64,000 nt of DNA from Mycobacterium sp. ST-F2 (lineage in GTDB: Bacteria; Actinomycetota; Actinomycetes; Mycobacteriales; Mycobacteriaceae). Shown one piece after another: positions 32,935-43,700 of the stretch. The stretch's first letter is position 1, and every line of letters begins with the position of its first letter. The position numbers and the translations under genes were made by a program. The notes under the pieces are model-generated. The model was not told the origin of the DNA. It saw only the letters and a list, made by a program, of their open reading frames with translations, and ran no database searches. The stretch is from assembly GCF_001905655.1 (NCBI RefSeq), contig NZ_JMHT01000061.1:36205-100204 (forward strand). Direction: 5' to 3'.

Positions 32935-33556
32935 CGCTGTCACCCTCCACGCGGGTTGCATTGGGCGGCAAGGCCGGTGCGGGCGATGTCGCACCGTCGG
33001 CGGCGCGTTGCACACCGGTGACCGACTTGTCGGCGTCGACGATCCAGCTGTTGCGGACACCGCCCGCCTGCTCCAGGTACAGGCCCGCCGGCGGCTGGAC
33101 GGCGGCCGCCGTGAACGGCCAACTCTTCTCGCCGATGGTGAGGGTGCCGCTGACATTGGTGCCTTCGTGGCGCCCCTCGAGTCGGCTGGTCTTGTTCTTG
33201 TTCGTCAGCGTGACGGTGCCGGCTTCGGCTGGTCCGGTCAGCCACGTCTCGACCGACTTGCCATCGCAGGCGTAGGCCACGGCCTTCTGGCCGCTGACCG
33301 CGATGTCCAGCGTGATGACGCCGGTGCTGGTGTTGATCTTCCCGACGTAATCGGCCTTTGCTGGGAACGGCGCCGGGGGTGGCGGGGTGGGTGTGGTGCT
33401 CGTGGTTGTCGTTGCGGCTGCCGATGTCGACGACGCGGCCGGTGGCGCTGCCGGCGGGGCCGTCGGTGAGTTCTCCTTGGACATGTTCACCGCCAGGAGC
33501 GCGACGCCCACGGTGGCGACAGCACCCAGGGTGACCAACGGACCCGATACCTTCAT
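32924..33556 (-). CDS. Secreted or membrane-anchored hypothetical protein
   Basis: A 210-residue protein with a single N-terminal hydrophobic helix (VSGPLVTLGAVATVGVALLAV) that may be an anchor or signal, a low-complexity Pro/Thr/Ala/Ser linker (about 25-62), then a globular beta-rich domain (ADYVGKINTSTGVITLDIAVSG). ATG 33556 (MKVSGPLV) has GGAG before it and is preferred to the longer frame. First gene of the Rieske operon. It looks like the lipocalin-like secreted partners found in mycobacterial envelopes; function unknown. Confidence 0.8.
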   Translation of the reverse strand: MKVSGPLVTLGAVATVGVALLAVNMSKENSPTAPPAAPPAASSTSAAATTTTSTTPTPPPPAPFPAKADYVGKINTSTGVITLDIAVSGQKAVAYACDGKSVETWLTGPAEAGTVTLTNKNKTSRLEGRHEGTNVSGTLTIGEKSWPFTAAAVQPPAGLYLEQAGGVRNSWIVDADKSVTGVQRAADGATSPAPALPPNATRVEGDSDVF

Positions 33557-33726
33557 GTTCACTCCTAGGTGGCTGTGTACCGGCTGGCAACAATGATCTA
33601 ACGGTGTGGGATCGCCCCCGGTTCGATTGGCCAAAAATTGTTTGCCAAATCCAGCCGAAGAAACGCACAACGTCCGCTGAACCGTGAATCGGCCAGTGCT
33701 GCCGGGATGCCCGATAGGGTGGCGCG

Positions 33727-34314
33727 GTGACTCTTTCGGCGATCGTGACCGTGCCGGCCGGCTTGGCCCCGGACGACTTCACCGCGCCGATCGCGGACCA
33801 ACCGGCGCTGGTGCGCGCCGTGCGTGCGGTAAGCGGTGTCGCGCCGGTGGCTGTGGTCGCCGCCGAAGGGTTGGCGAGCGCCGCAGCGGAATGCCTTGCG
33901 GCCCATGGCCTGAGTGACGTGCCGGTACTCACCGCGCCGAACTGCCTCGGGGATGCGGTCCTGGTGCACGACGTCCGATATCCGTTGGCCCCGGCGGATT
34001 TAGCGGTGCGGGTGGCGGCGGGGCTGGTGGAGCACGACGTCGTCGTCCCTGTGCTGCCCATGATCGACAGCGTGAAAAGCATTGCCGCGCACCACATTGT
34101 GCTGGGCAATGTGGACCGTGCCGAACTCGTCACGGCGCAGTACCCGCGGGCTTTCTCGGCAACGGCTCTGGCTCAACTCCCACAGACCGATGACCTCGCC
34201 GCGTTGATGCGCGCGGACCTCAAAGTCGGCACCGTCGAGGGTGACCCGAACGCCTTCGCCGTCGACCTCGCGCATGATCGGGAACTGCTGGACGCGATCG
34301 TCAGCGCCGGCTGA
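33727..34314 (+). CDS. IspD-like degenerate nucleotidyltransferase paralogue
   Basis: A 195-residue protein whose second half follows the IspD (CDP-ME synthase) C-terminal pattern: VVPVLPMIDSVKSI, IVLGNVDRAELVTAQYPRAF and VEGDPNAFAVDL, all echoing conserved IspD segments. The N-terminal signature with AAGxGxR that binds CTP is missing, so it is unlikely to be active alone. GTG 33727 start. It converges on and overlaps by 14 bases the 34301-35002 gene, an IspD-family protein with an intact N-terminus. A regulatory or scaffolding role, or decay, is possible. Confidence 0.72.
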   Translation: MTLSAIVTVPAGLAPDDFTAPIADQPALVRAVRAVSGVAPVAVVAAEGLASAAAECLAAHGLSDVPVLTAPNCLGDAVLVHDVRYPLAPADLAVRVAAGLVEHDVVVPVLPMIDSVKSIAAHHIVLGNVDRAELVTAQYPRAFSATALAQLPQTDDLAALMRADLKVGTVEGDPNAFAVDLAHDRELLDAIVSAG

Positions 34315-35002
34315 GCAGGGTCTCCGCGACCTGGACGTCATGCGCGAACGTCACCTTGAAATTCTGGGCCGATCCGGCGATCGCATGGACCTCGACGTCG
34401 GTGAAGCGTTCCACGCACGACGAGGTGTCGGTGCCCTCGAAGCCGTTGGCGGCGGCGTCGCGGTAGGCCTGCAACAGCGGCGCCGCCCGGAACGCCTGCG
34501 GAGTCTGCACCCGCACCAGTGACTGGTCGATGGCGCTGAGGCCGTCCGCGGACTGTCGCAGCACGTCGCCCGCGGGCAGCACCGGTATGGCGCCGCCCTG
34601 CGCGCGGGCGGTCGTGACGGCCGTGTTCATCAACTCGGCACCGGCCAGCGGGCGGGCGGCGTCGTGGATCAGCACGACGTCGACGGTCCCGGCGTCGATA
34701 TCGGCAGCGAGATAGCTCAGGACGTTGTGTTCGGAACCGTGCCGCGAATCGCCACCCTCGACGAATTCGACTGTGGTGCCCGGGAGTTCGTCGGTCATGA
34801 GGCGCACGACCTGGTCGCGCTCACCGCGCCGGAACACCAGGATGGTGCGGGCGATCCGGGGGCTGGCGGCCACGGCCGCCACCGACCACGCCACCATGCT
34901 GCGGCCGGCCAGCTGTAGGTAGGCCTTGTTACCGTCGGCCCCGACGCGCGATCCGATACCGGCGGCAAGAACGACGCCGACGGCGATCGGGGGAGCGGAC
35001 AC
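34301..35002 (-). CDS. IspD-family cytidylyltransferase
   Basis: A 233-residue NTP-transferase. It has the N-terminal GVVLAAGIGSRVGADGNKAYLQL nucleotide-binding block, the VDVVLIHDAARPL metal Asp motif, IPVLPAGDVLRQS, and VRVQTPQAFR; the tail FKVTFAHDVQVAE matches the end of IspD. It resembles IspD (MEP pathway) but differs enough (no EYTDDAS block; GTDTSSCVE instead) that a paralogue acting on another sugar or polyol phosphate is possible. GTG 35002 start. The canonical mycobacterial ispD is next to ispF, which is not here. Confidence 0.83.
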   Translation of the reverse strand: MSAPPIAVGVVLAAGIGSRVGADGNKAYLQLAGRSMVAWSVAAVAASPRIARTILVFRRGERDQVVRLMTDELPGTTVEFVEGGDSRHGSEHNVLSYLAADIDAGTVDVVLIHDAARPLAGAELMNTAVTTARAQGGAIPVLPAGDVLRQSADGLSAIDQSLVRVQTPQAFRAAPLLQAYRDAAANGFEGTDTSSCVERFTDVEVHAIAGSAQNFKVTFAHDVQVAETLLSRR

Positions 35003-35093
35003 GTCTTCACGGTAGTGGGACGTAACCGTGGTTCTGCGGCAGGCTTACCGTGACGCGGCCCGGACGGGGCCCGGATCGCTGAAGGGACACGGC

Positions 35094-36362
35094 ATGGATG
35101 GGGCAGAACAGCACGCTCCTGACCCACACAGCTCGGTACGCGCGCACCGGTTGACGCCGATGCGCGGACGCGATCCGCACGAAAGGCACCGTGTCGCGAC
35201 TCCGCTCGAGCTGCTGTTCGACCTGACGTTCGTCGTCGCGTTCGGGGTCGCGGCATCGGAGCTGTCGCACATGATGGCCGCCGGGCACGTCGGCGCCGGC
35301 ATCACGGGCTTCGTGTTCTCCACCTTCGCCATCTGTCTGGCGTGGATCAACTTCACCTGGTTCGCGTCGGCGTATGACACCGACGACTGGGTGTTCCGGC
35401 TGATGACCATGGTCGAGATGGTCGGCGTGCTGGTTCTGGCACTCGGCCTTCCTGCGTTCTACGCCTCGATCGAACACGGCCATCACGTCGACAACGCCGT
35501 GCTGGTGGCCGGCTACGTGGTGATGCGAATTGCGTTGGTGGGGCAGTGGTTACGTGCGGCCCGCCAGGACCCGGCGCGCCGCGGGGCAGCGATGACGTAT
35601 GTCTGGATCGTGTCGGTGGTGCAGGTGGGCTGGGTCGGCACCGTGTTCCTGCCGACCGATGTGCCAGTGACACTGAGTGTCTGGGTGCTGCTGGCACTCG
35701 TCGAACTGGGCGGTCCCATGGTGGCCGAGAGAAAGTGCGGCGGTACGCCGTGGCATGCGCACCACATCGCCGAACGCTACGGCCTGCTGGCGATCATCGC
35801 GCTGGGTGAAGGTGTCGTCGGGACCGTCGCCTCATTGTCGGCCGTCGTCGGGGAACACGGCTGGTCTCCCGACGCGGTACTGCTGGCGATCTCGGGCACG
35901 GCACTGACCTTCGGCATGTGGTGGGTGTATTTCACGGTGCCGGGGGCCGACGCGCTGCACGCGCACCGGGAGCGGGGATTCTGGTTCGGGTATCTGCAGT
36001 TGCCGGTGTTCGGCGCCATCGTCGCGACCGGCGCCGGCCTGCACACCGCCGCGTACTACATCCAGCACCACTCGGCGCTTGGGTCGGTGGCGACGGTGCT
36101 GAGCGTGGTGATCCCCGTCGGCATCTACATCGTGCTGGTCTACGTGCTGTACGCGCTGATGCTGCGGTCGGTGGACGCCCTGCATCTGCTGCTGGTGGTG
36201 CTGACCGCGGTGGTGCTGGGGGCGACAGTGGTGCTGGCCGGTGTCGGGGTGCCCGTGACCTTCTGCCTTCTGGTGGCCAGCCTGGCGCCGATGGTGAGTG
36301 TGGCCGGGTTCGAGATCATCGGGCATCGGCACGTCGCCGAGGCGGTCGCGCGCCAAACGTGA
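35094..36362 (+). CDS. Low temperature requirement protein A (LtrA) family
   Basis: A 422-residue integral membrane protein with about twelve helices. The LtrA signature is visible near the start as TPLELLFDLTFVVAFG (residues 36-51), followed by RYGLLAIIALGEGVVG. ATG 35094 follows GAAGGG. The family was named for a Listeria cold-growth gene; its function is not settled. Stands alone between ispD-like and DUF1906 genes. Confidence 0.9.
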   Translation: MDGAEQHAPDPHSSVRAHRLTPMRGRDPHERHRVATPLELLFDLTFVVAFGVAASELSHMMAAGHVGAGITGFVFSTFAICLAWINFTWFASAYDTDDWVFRLMTMVEMVGVLVLALGLPAFYASIEHGHHVDNAVLVAGYVVMRIALVGQWLRAARQDPARRGAAMTYVWIVSVVQVGWVGTVFLPTDVPVTLSVWVLLALVELGGPMVAERKCGGTPWHAHHIAERYGLLAIIALGEGVVGTVASLSAVVGEHGWSPDAVLLAISGTALTFGMWWVYFTVPGADALHAHRERGFWFGYLQLPVFGAIVATGAGLHTAAYYIQHHSALGSVATVLSVVIPVGIYIVLVYVLYALMLRSVDALHLLLVVLTAVVLGATVVLAGVGVPVTFCLLVASLAPMVSVAGFEIIGHRHVAEAVARQT

Positions 36363-36443
36363 CGATGAGCAGGCACTTCTGGGACAAAAGCTCGCTGGTG
36401 TGGCTAACGGGTCGGAAGAGGTAGCTGTCATATTCTGTGACGC

Positions 36444-37169
36444 GTGGCAATTTCGCGTCGTGACCTGCTGAAATACGCTGCAGCCGCCCCAGCAGCGTTC
36501 GGCCTCGGGGCCGGGTTGCAATCGATTCTCGGCGCGACGACCGCCTCGGCGGCCCCGCACGGCGTGTTGCTGGACTACGCGGCGGGCGTGATCAGCGCGG
36601 CCGATATCCGGTCGGCCGGAGCGTTGGGTGCCATCCGGTACGTCTCGGATCGGCGCCCTGGCGGGGCGTGGATGCTGGGCAAGCCCATCCAGATGCCCGA
36701 GGCCCGCGACCTCTACAAAGGCGGCTTGAAGATCGTCTCCTGCTATCAGTACGGCAAGGAATCGACCGCCGACTGGCTGGGTGGGCACGCCGCCGGCGTG
36801 CAGCACGCCCAGCGCGGCTTCCAGTTGCACACCGCGGCGGGCGGCCCGATCGGTGCGCCCATCTACGCGTCCATCGACGACGATCCGACTCCAGAGCAGT
36901 ACAAAGCGCAGGTCGCGCCGTACCTCCGGGGTTGGGAATCGGTGTTGGGCCACCAGCGGGTCGGGGTGTACGCCAACTCGAAGACCATCGAGTGGGCCGT
37001 GCAGGACGGCCTGGGGTCCTACTTCTGGCAGCACAACTGGGGATCGCCCGGCGGCGCCGCGCATCCGGCGGCAGCGCTGCACCAGGTGGAGATCGACAAG
37101 CAACACGTCGGCGGAGTCGGTGTCGACATCAACCACATCCTCAAGCCCCGCTTCGGGCAGTGGGACTGA
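36444..37169 (+). CDS. Tat-exported DUF1906 glycosidase-like protein (Rv2525c-like)
   Basis: A 241-residue exported protein. The N-terminus carries a Tat signal (ISRRDLLKYAAAAPAAFGLGAG) cleaved near ASAAPHG. The mature domain, beginning GVLLDYAAGVISAADI, is the DUF1906 fold related to GH25-like TIM barrels. Acidic residues (ASIDDDP, EIDK and GVGVDINH) are placed like a glycosidase site. I recall Rv2525c, a Tat substrate upstream of fas, as its orthologue. GTG 36444 start. Probably in cell-wall metabolism. Confidence 0.9.
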   Translation: MAISRRDLLKYAAAAPAAFGLGAGLQSILGATTASAAPHGVLLDYAAGVISAADIRSAGALGAIRYVSDRRPGGAWMLGKPIQMPEARDLYKGGLKIVSCYQYGKESTADWLGGHAAGVQHAQRGFQLHTAAGGPIGAPIYASIDDDPTPEQYKAQVAPYLRGWESVLGHQRVGVYANSKTIEWAVQDGLGSYFWQHNWGSPGGAAHPAAALHQVEIDKQHVGGVGVDINHILKPRFGQWD

Positions 37170-37248
37170 CGGCCGCGCAGATTACTGCTGAGTAGGTTAG
37201 CTGGGGCCGACTCTGAGAAATCGTTATCGAACATCAGCAAATGGCGGC

Positions 37249-37263
37249 GCGGTAACTTACCGC
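37249..37263. promoter_or_regulatory. Perfect 7+1+7 palindrome upstream of fas
   Basis: GCGGTAA C TTACCGC is perfectly symmetric and lies about 80 bases after the DUF1906 stop. It could be an operator or part of the terminator for that gene; there is no T-run after it. Confidence 0.5.
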
Positions 37264-37419
37264 CCGTATAGACACACAGACTGTCAATGTCGACTGTTTT
37301 CTGGACCGGGTCTTTTCCTACTCATTAGTAAGGTCCCGTGCCGTCACAAGCATGGTAACGATTTGATAACAATACCGCTTTGATCAGCGATGTTGTTACT
37401 ACTCGACCGTAACCACCCG

Positions 37420-37443
37420 CCAACAGGACGTTTGTCCTGTTGG
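37420..37443. promoter_or_regulatory. Perfect 10+4+10 inverted repeat upstream of fas
   Basis: CCAACAGGAC (37420-37429) and GTCCTGTTGG (37434-37443) are perfect inverted arms around GTTT. It is the strongest dyad in the region and the best candidate for a FasR-type operator. It is flanked by a second inverted pair, GTAACCACCC (37409-37418) and GGGTGGTTAC (37479-37488). Confidence 0.6.
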
Positions 37444-37467
37444 GTACAGGCGGTCCCAGGACGCGGT

Positions 37468-37512
37468 GTTACCCAGCCGGGTGGTTACCCATCCGTAGAA
37501 CTCGCGGGTAAC
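37468..37512. repeat. Repeated GTTACCC heptamers
   Basis: GTTACCC occurs at 37468-37474 and 37484-37490 (16 bases apart), and its reverse complement GGGTAAC at 37506-37512. Such clustered short repeats before a housekeeping gene are typical of multi-site operators or an activator-binding array. Confidence 0.4.
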
Positions 37513-37709
37513 CAATTCCGGCCGAAAAGCGCAGCGAATCTTATGACACTCTTAGTGCAGTCGGCCCGGCTCATTTGGCACCCGAAGACATCGGGCGCCA
37601 GACGTAGCACGGGCCTGACGCGGTCCGATGTCGCATCGCGTCGCCCCAGGGCCGACACCAAGACCAAGCAGCACCTGACGGTTCGCGCGGCAACGAGGAG
37701 AGAGACGAA

Positions 37710-40700
37710 GTGACGATCAACGAGCACCGCAATGTGACCAGTGGCAACACCGAGGCGGTAGCGGCGAGCGCCCATGCTCTCGTGGACCTGCTCAATGCCG
37801 GCGAGCCCTACGCCGTCGCGTTCGGCGGCCAGGGCGCGTCCTGGCTGGAGAACCTCGAAGAACTGGTCAGCTCGGCCGGTATCGAATCCGAGCTCAGCGA
37901 GATCGTCGGCGAAGCGGCCCTGCTGCTCGAGCCCGTCGCGCGTGAGCTCGTCGTCGTGCGACCCATCGGCTTCGAGCCCATGCAGTGGGTGCGTGCCCTC
38001 GCTGCCGACGAGCCCCTGCCGACCACCAAGCAGCTGACCACCGCCGCCATCTCCGGCCCCGGCATCCTGCTGGCCCAGATGGCCGCCATCCGCGCCGTGC
38101 AGCGTCAGGGCCTGGACCTGGCCGGCACCCCGCCGGTCGCGGTCGCCGGCCACTCGCAGGGCATCATCGCCGCCGAGGCGCTCAAAGCGAACGGCACGCG
38201 CGACGCCGAGCTGCTCGCGCTGCTGCAGCTCATCGGTGCCGCCGGTTCCCTCGTGTCGCGGCGTCGCGGCATGGTCGGACGGGGCGACAAGTCGCCGATG
38301 GTGTCGGTCACCAACGTCGACCCCGAGCGCATCGCCGAGCTGCTCGAAGACTTCTCCCAGGACGTGCGCACCGTGCTGCCGCCGGTTCTGTCGATCCGCA
38401 ACGGCCGCCGGAGCGTCGTCATCACCGGCACCCCGGAGCAGCTGGCCCGCTTCGAGCTGTACTGCAGCAAGATCACCGAGAAGGACGAAGCCGAGCGCAA
38501 GAACAAGCTGCGCGGCGGCAGTGTCTTCAACCCGGTCTTCAGCCAGGTCCAGGTCGAGGTCGGCTTCCACACCCCGCGTCTGGCCGACGGCATCGAGCTC
38601 GTCGACCGCTGGGCGGCCAAGTGCGGCATCGACGCCGAGCTGGCCCACGCGATGACCGAAGCCATCTTCGTCAAGCCGATCGACTGGGTCGCCGAGGTCG
38701 AGCGCATGCACGAAGCCGGTGCCCGCTGGATCATCGACCTCGGCCCGAGTGACACCGTCACCCGCCTGACCTCGCCGATCATCCGCGGCCTCGGCATCGG
38801 CATCGTGCCCGCCGCCACCCGCGCAGGCCAGCGTTCGCTGTTCACCGTCGGCGCCGCCCCGGTCGTGCAGCCCGCGTGGTCCAGCTTCGCGCCGACCGCT
38901 GTCGAGCTGCCCAATGGCGACGTCAAGCTGTCCACCAAGTTCACCCGCCTGACCGGTCGTTCGCCGATCCTGCTGGCCGGCATGACCCCGACCACCGTCG
39001 ACGCCAAGATCGTCGCCGCGGCCGCCAACGCCGGCCACTGGGCCGAGCTGGCCGGTGGCGGTCAGGTCACCGAGGAGATCTTCGAGAACCGCGTCGCCGA
39101 ACTGACCGAGCTGCTCGAGCCGGGCCGCGCCATCCAGTTCAACTCGCTGTTCCTGGACCCGTACCTGTGGAAGCTGCAGCTGGGCGGCAAGCGCATCGTG
39201 CAGAAGGCCCGCCAGTCGGGTGCCCCGATCGACGGCGTCATCGTCACCGCCGGTATCCCCGAACTCGAAGAGGCCGTTGCGCTCATCGAGGAACTGCACG
39301 AAATCGGCATCACCAACGTGGTGTTCAAGCCGGGCACCGTGGACCAGATCAAGTCGGTCATCAAGATCGCCGAAGAGGTCCCGAACAAGGAGATCATCGT
39401 CCACGTCGAGGGCGGCCGCGCCGGAGGCCACCACTCGTGGGAGGACCTCGACGACCTGCTCGTCAGCACCTACTCGGACCTGCGCAAGCAGGCCAACCTG
39501 ACCATCTGCGTCGGTGGTGGCATCGGCACGCCCGAGCGCGCCGCCGAGTACCTGTCCGGCCGCTGGGCCGAGACCTACGGCTTCCCGCTGATGCCGGTCG
39601 ACGGCATCCTCGTCGGCACCGCCGCCATGGCCACCCTCGAGGCCACCACCTCGCCTCAGGTCAAGCAGCTCCTGGTCGACACCAAGGGCACCGATCACTG
39701 GGTCGGCGCCGGCAAGGCCCAGGGCGGCATGGCATCCGGGCGCAGCCAGCTCGGCGCGGACATCCACGAGATCGACAACACCGCGTCGCGTTGCGGCCGC
39801 CTGCTCGACGAGGTCGCCGGTGATGCCGACGCCGTCGCCGAGCGCCGCGACGAGATCATCGCCGCGATGGCCAACACCGCCAAGCCGTACTTCGGCGACG
39901 TCGCGGACATGACCTACCTGCAGTGGCTGCAGCGCTACGTCGAGCTCGCGATCGGCGACGGCAGCAGCACCGCCGACACCAAGCGCGACCACTCGCCGTG
40001 GCTCGACGTCACCTGGCGTGACCGCTTCGAGGAGATGCTGCAGCGCGCCGAGGCCCGCCTGAACCCGGCTGACGCCGGCCGCATCGACACGCTGTTCCCG
40101 GCCACCGCGGAAGGCGAAGCGCTGCTTGAGGATCCGCAGCGCGCCATCGCCGAGCTGCTGGCCCGGTACCCGGAGGCGCAGACCCTGCGCCTGCACCCGG
40201 CGGATGTCCCGTTCTTCATCGCGCTGTGCAAGACGCTGGGCAAGCCCGTCAACTTCGTCCCGGTCATCGACAAGGACGTCCGCCGCTGGTGGCGCAGCGA
40301 TTCGCTGTGGCAGGCCCACGACGCCCGCTACGACGCCGACCAGGTCTGCATCATCCCCGGCACTGCTGCCGTCGCCGGCATCACGCGCGTCGACGAGCCC
40401 GTCGGCGAGCTGCTGGACCGCTTCGAGCAGGCCGCCATCGACGAGGTACTGGCCGCCGGCGTCAAGCCGGTTCCGGCCGTCTCGCGCCGCCAGGCCCGCG
40501 CCGACATCACCGGCCCGCTGGCCGTCGTCCTGGATTCGCCCGACGTGCTGTGGGCCGGTCGCACCGCGATCAACCCCGTGCACCGCATCGGCGCGCCCAG
40601 CGAATGGCAGGTCAACGAAAACCGTTCGGCCACACACCCGTCCACCGGTGCCCGGCTGGAGCTCGACGGCGACGGTGTCGTCCTGAACGTGCCGCTGTCG

Positions 40701-43700
40701 GACGTCTGGATCGCCATCCGCTTCACCCTGCCGGCCGCCACCGTCGACGGCGGTATGCCCGTCGTCACCACCGAGGACGCCTCGGCCGCCATGCGCGCCG
40801 TGCTCGCCATCGCCGCGGGCGCCGACGGCGTGGACTCGCTGCCGGTCGTCACCGACAACGTCGCGACCGTCACCGCCGACTGGGACCCCGAAGAGGTCGC
40901 CGACCACACCGGCGTCACCGCCACCTTCGGCGCGCCGCTGGCGCCGGGCCTGACCCTGGTGCCCGACGCCCTCGTCGGCCGCTGCTGGCCTGCCGTGTTC
41001 TCGGTCATCGGCGCTGCCGTCACCGACGACGGCATCCCGGTCGTCGAAGGCCTGCTGAGCCTGGTCCACCTGGACCACGCCGCGCACCTGCTGGCCCCGA
41101 TGCCGGCCGAGCGCGCCGAATTGACCGTCACCGCAACGGCTTCCGCCGCGTACGACACCGAGGTCGGCCGCGTGGTCCCGGTCTCCGTCAGCATCACCGA
41201 CGCCGAAGGCACCGAGCTGGCGCGCCTCGAAGAGCGCTTCGCCATCCGTGGCCGCAGCGGTGCCGTCGAGCTGGCCGACCCGGTCCGCGCCGGCGGTGCG
41301 ATCACCGACAACGCCACCGAGACGCCGCGTCGTCGTCGTCGCGACGTCACCGTCACCGCGCCGGTCGACATGAGCGCTTTCGCCGTCGTGTCGGGTGACC
41401 ACAACCCGATCCACACCGACCGCGCCGCCGCACTGCTGGCCGGTCTGAAATCGCCCATCGTGCACGGCATGTGGCTGTCCGCCGCGGCCCAGCACGTGGT
41501 CACCGCCACCGACGGCCGGGCCACCCCGCCGGCCCGCCTGGTCGGCTGGACCTCCCGCTTCCTGGGCATGGTCATGCCGGGCGACGAGATCGAGTTCCGC
41601 GTCGACCGCGTCGGCATCGACCGCGGCGCCGAGATCATCGAGGTCACCGCGAAGGTCGGCGGCAATCTGGTGATGGCCGCGTCGGCCCAATTGGCCGCTC
41701 CCAAAACGGTTTACGCGTTCCCCGGTCAGGGCATCCAGCACAAGGGCATGGGCATGGAGGTCCGTGCCCGCTCCAAGGCCGCCCGCAAGATCTGGGACTC
41801 CGCGGACAAGTTCACCCGCGACGTCCTGGGCTTCTCCGTGCTGCATCTGGTGCGCGACAACCCGACGAGCATCATCGCCAGCGGCGTGCACTACCACCAC
41901 CCGGACGGCGTGCTGTTCCTGACGCAGTTCACCCAGGTGGCCATGGCCACCGTCGCGGCCGCCCAGGTGGCCGAGATGCGCGAGCAGGGTGCCTTCGTCG
42001 AGGGCGCCATCGCCTGCGGCCACTCCGTCGGTGAGTACACCGCGCTGGCGTGCGTGTCCGGTGTGTACGAGCTGGAGGCACTGCTCGAGGTGGTGTTCCA
42101 CCGCGGCAGCAAGATGCACGACATCGTCCCGCGCGACGCCAAGGGCCGGTCCGACTACCGCCTGGCCGCCATCCGGCCGTCGCAGATCGATCTCGATGAC
42201 GACGACGTCACCGACTTCGTCGCAGGCATCGCCGAGGAGACCGGCGAATTCCTGCAGATCGTGAACTTCAACCTGCGCGGTTCGCAGTACGCCATCGCCG
42301 GTACCGTCCGCGGCCTCGAGGCCCTGGAGGCCGAGATCGAGCGTCGTCGCGAAATCACCGGTGGCAAGCGGTCTTTCATCCTCGTGCCCGGTATCGACGT
42401 GCCGTTCCACTCCGAGGTGCTGCGGGTGGGCGTCGCCGACTTCCGCCGCGCACTCGACCGCGTCATGCCGCACGGACAGGACCCGGAAATCCTTGTCGGC
42501 AAGTACATCCCGAACCTGGTGCCGCGGCCGTTCACCCTGGACAAGGACTTCATCCAGGAGATCCGCGACCTGGTGCCGGCCGAGCCTCTCGACGAGATCC
42601 TCGCCGACTACGACACGTGGCGTAACGAGAAGCCGTCCGAGCTCATGCGCAAGATGGTCATCGAGCTGCTGGCCTGGCAGTTCGCCAGCCCGGTGCGCTG
42701 GATCGAGACCCAGGACCTGCTGTTCATCGAGGAAGCCGCCGGCGGCCTCGGTGTCGAGCGGTTCGTCGAGGTCGGTGTGAAGACCATGCCGACCGTCGCC
42801 GGCCTGGCCACCAACACACTCAAGCTGCCCGAGTACTCGCACAACACCACCGAGGTGCTCAACGTCGAGCGCGACGCCGCCGTGCTGTTCGCGACCGACA
42901 CCGATCCGGTGGAGGACGACGCCCCGGCGCCGGCCCCCGCTGAGGCCGCTGCTCCGGCGGAAGCCGCCCAGGCAGCACCGGTTCCGGCCGCCGCCCCCGC
43001 GGCTCCGGCCGGAGGCCCGCGTCCGGACGACATCACCTACGACGCCGCCGACGCCACCATGGCGCTCATCGCGCTGTCGGCGAAGATGCGCATCGACCAG
43101 ATCGAGCCGCTGGACTCCATCGAGTCGATCACCGACGGTGCGTCGTCGCGACGTAACCAGCTGCTGGTCGACCTGGGTTCGGAGCTGAACCTGGGCGCCA
43201 TCGACGGTGCCGCGGAAGCCGACCTCAACGGGCTGAAGGGACAGGTCACCAAGCTGGCCCGTACCTACAAGCCGTTCGGTCCCGTCCTCTCCGACGCGAT
43301 CAACGACCAGCTGCGCACGGTGCTCGGCCCCTCGGGCAAGCGTCCGGCGTACATCGCCGAGCGCGTGAGCAAGGCGTGGGAGCTGGGCCCGGGCTGGGCC
43401 AAGCACGTCACCGCCGAGGTGGCGCTGGGCACCCGTGAGGGCAGCAGCGTGCGTGGCGGCGACATGGGCGGCCTGCACGCCGGTGCACTGGCCGACGCCG
43501 CCGCCGTCGACAAGGTCATCGATGCGGCCGTCGCCGCGGTCGGCGCCCGGAAGGGCATCGCCGTGTCGCTGCCGTCCGCCGGCGGTGCCGCCGGTGGTGT
43601 GGTCGACTCGGCCGCGCTCAACGAATTCGCCGAGAAGGTCACCGGCCCCAACGGTGTGCTGGCCGGGGCTGCCCGCCTGATCCTGGGCGAGCTGGGTCTG

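Larger units (their letters stand above)
37170..37709. promoter_or_regulatory. fas upstream regulatory region, 540 bases without a gene
   Basis: No credible reading frame; lower GC than the flanks. It holds at least three dyads listed separately and repeated GTTACCC/GGGTAAC units. In M. tuberculosis the TetR-type regulator FasR is known to bind inverted repeats in front of fas-acpS; this is the place to expect such operators and the fas promoter. Which dyad is the FasR site cannot be told by eye. Confidence 0.6.
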
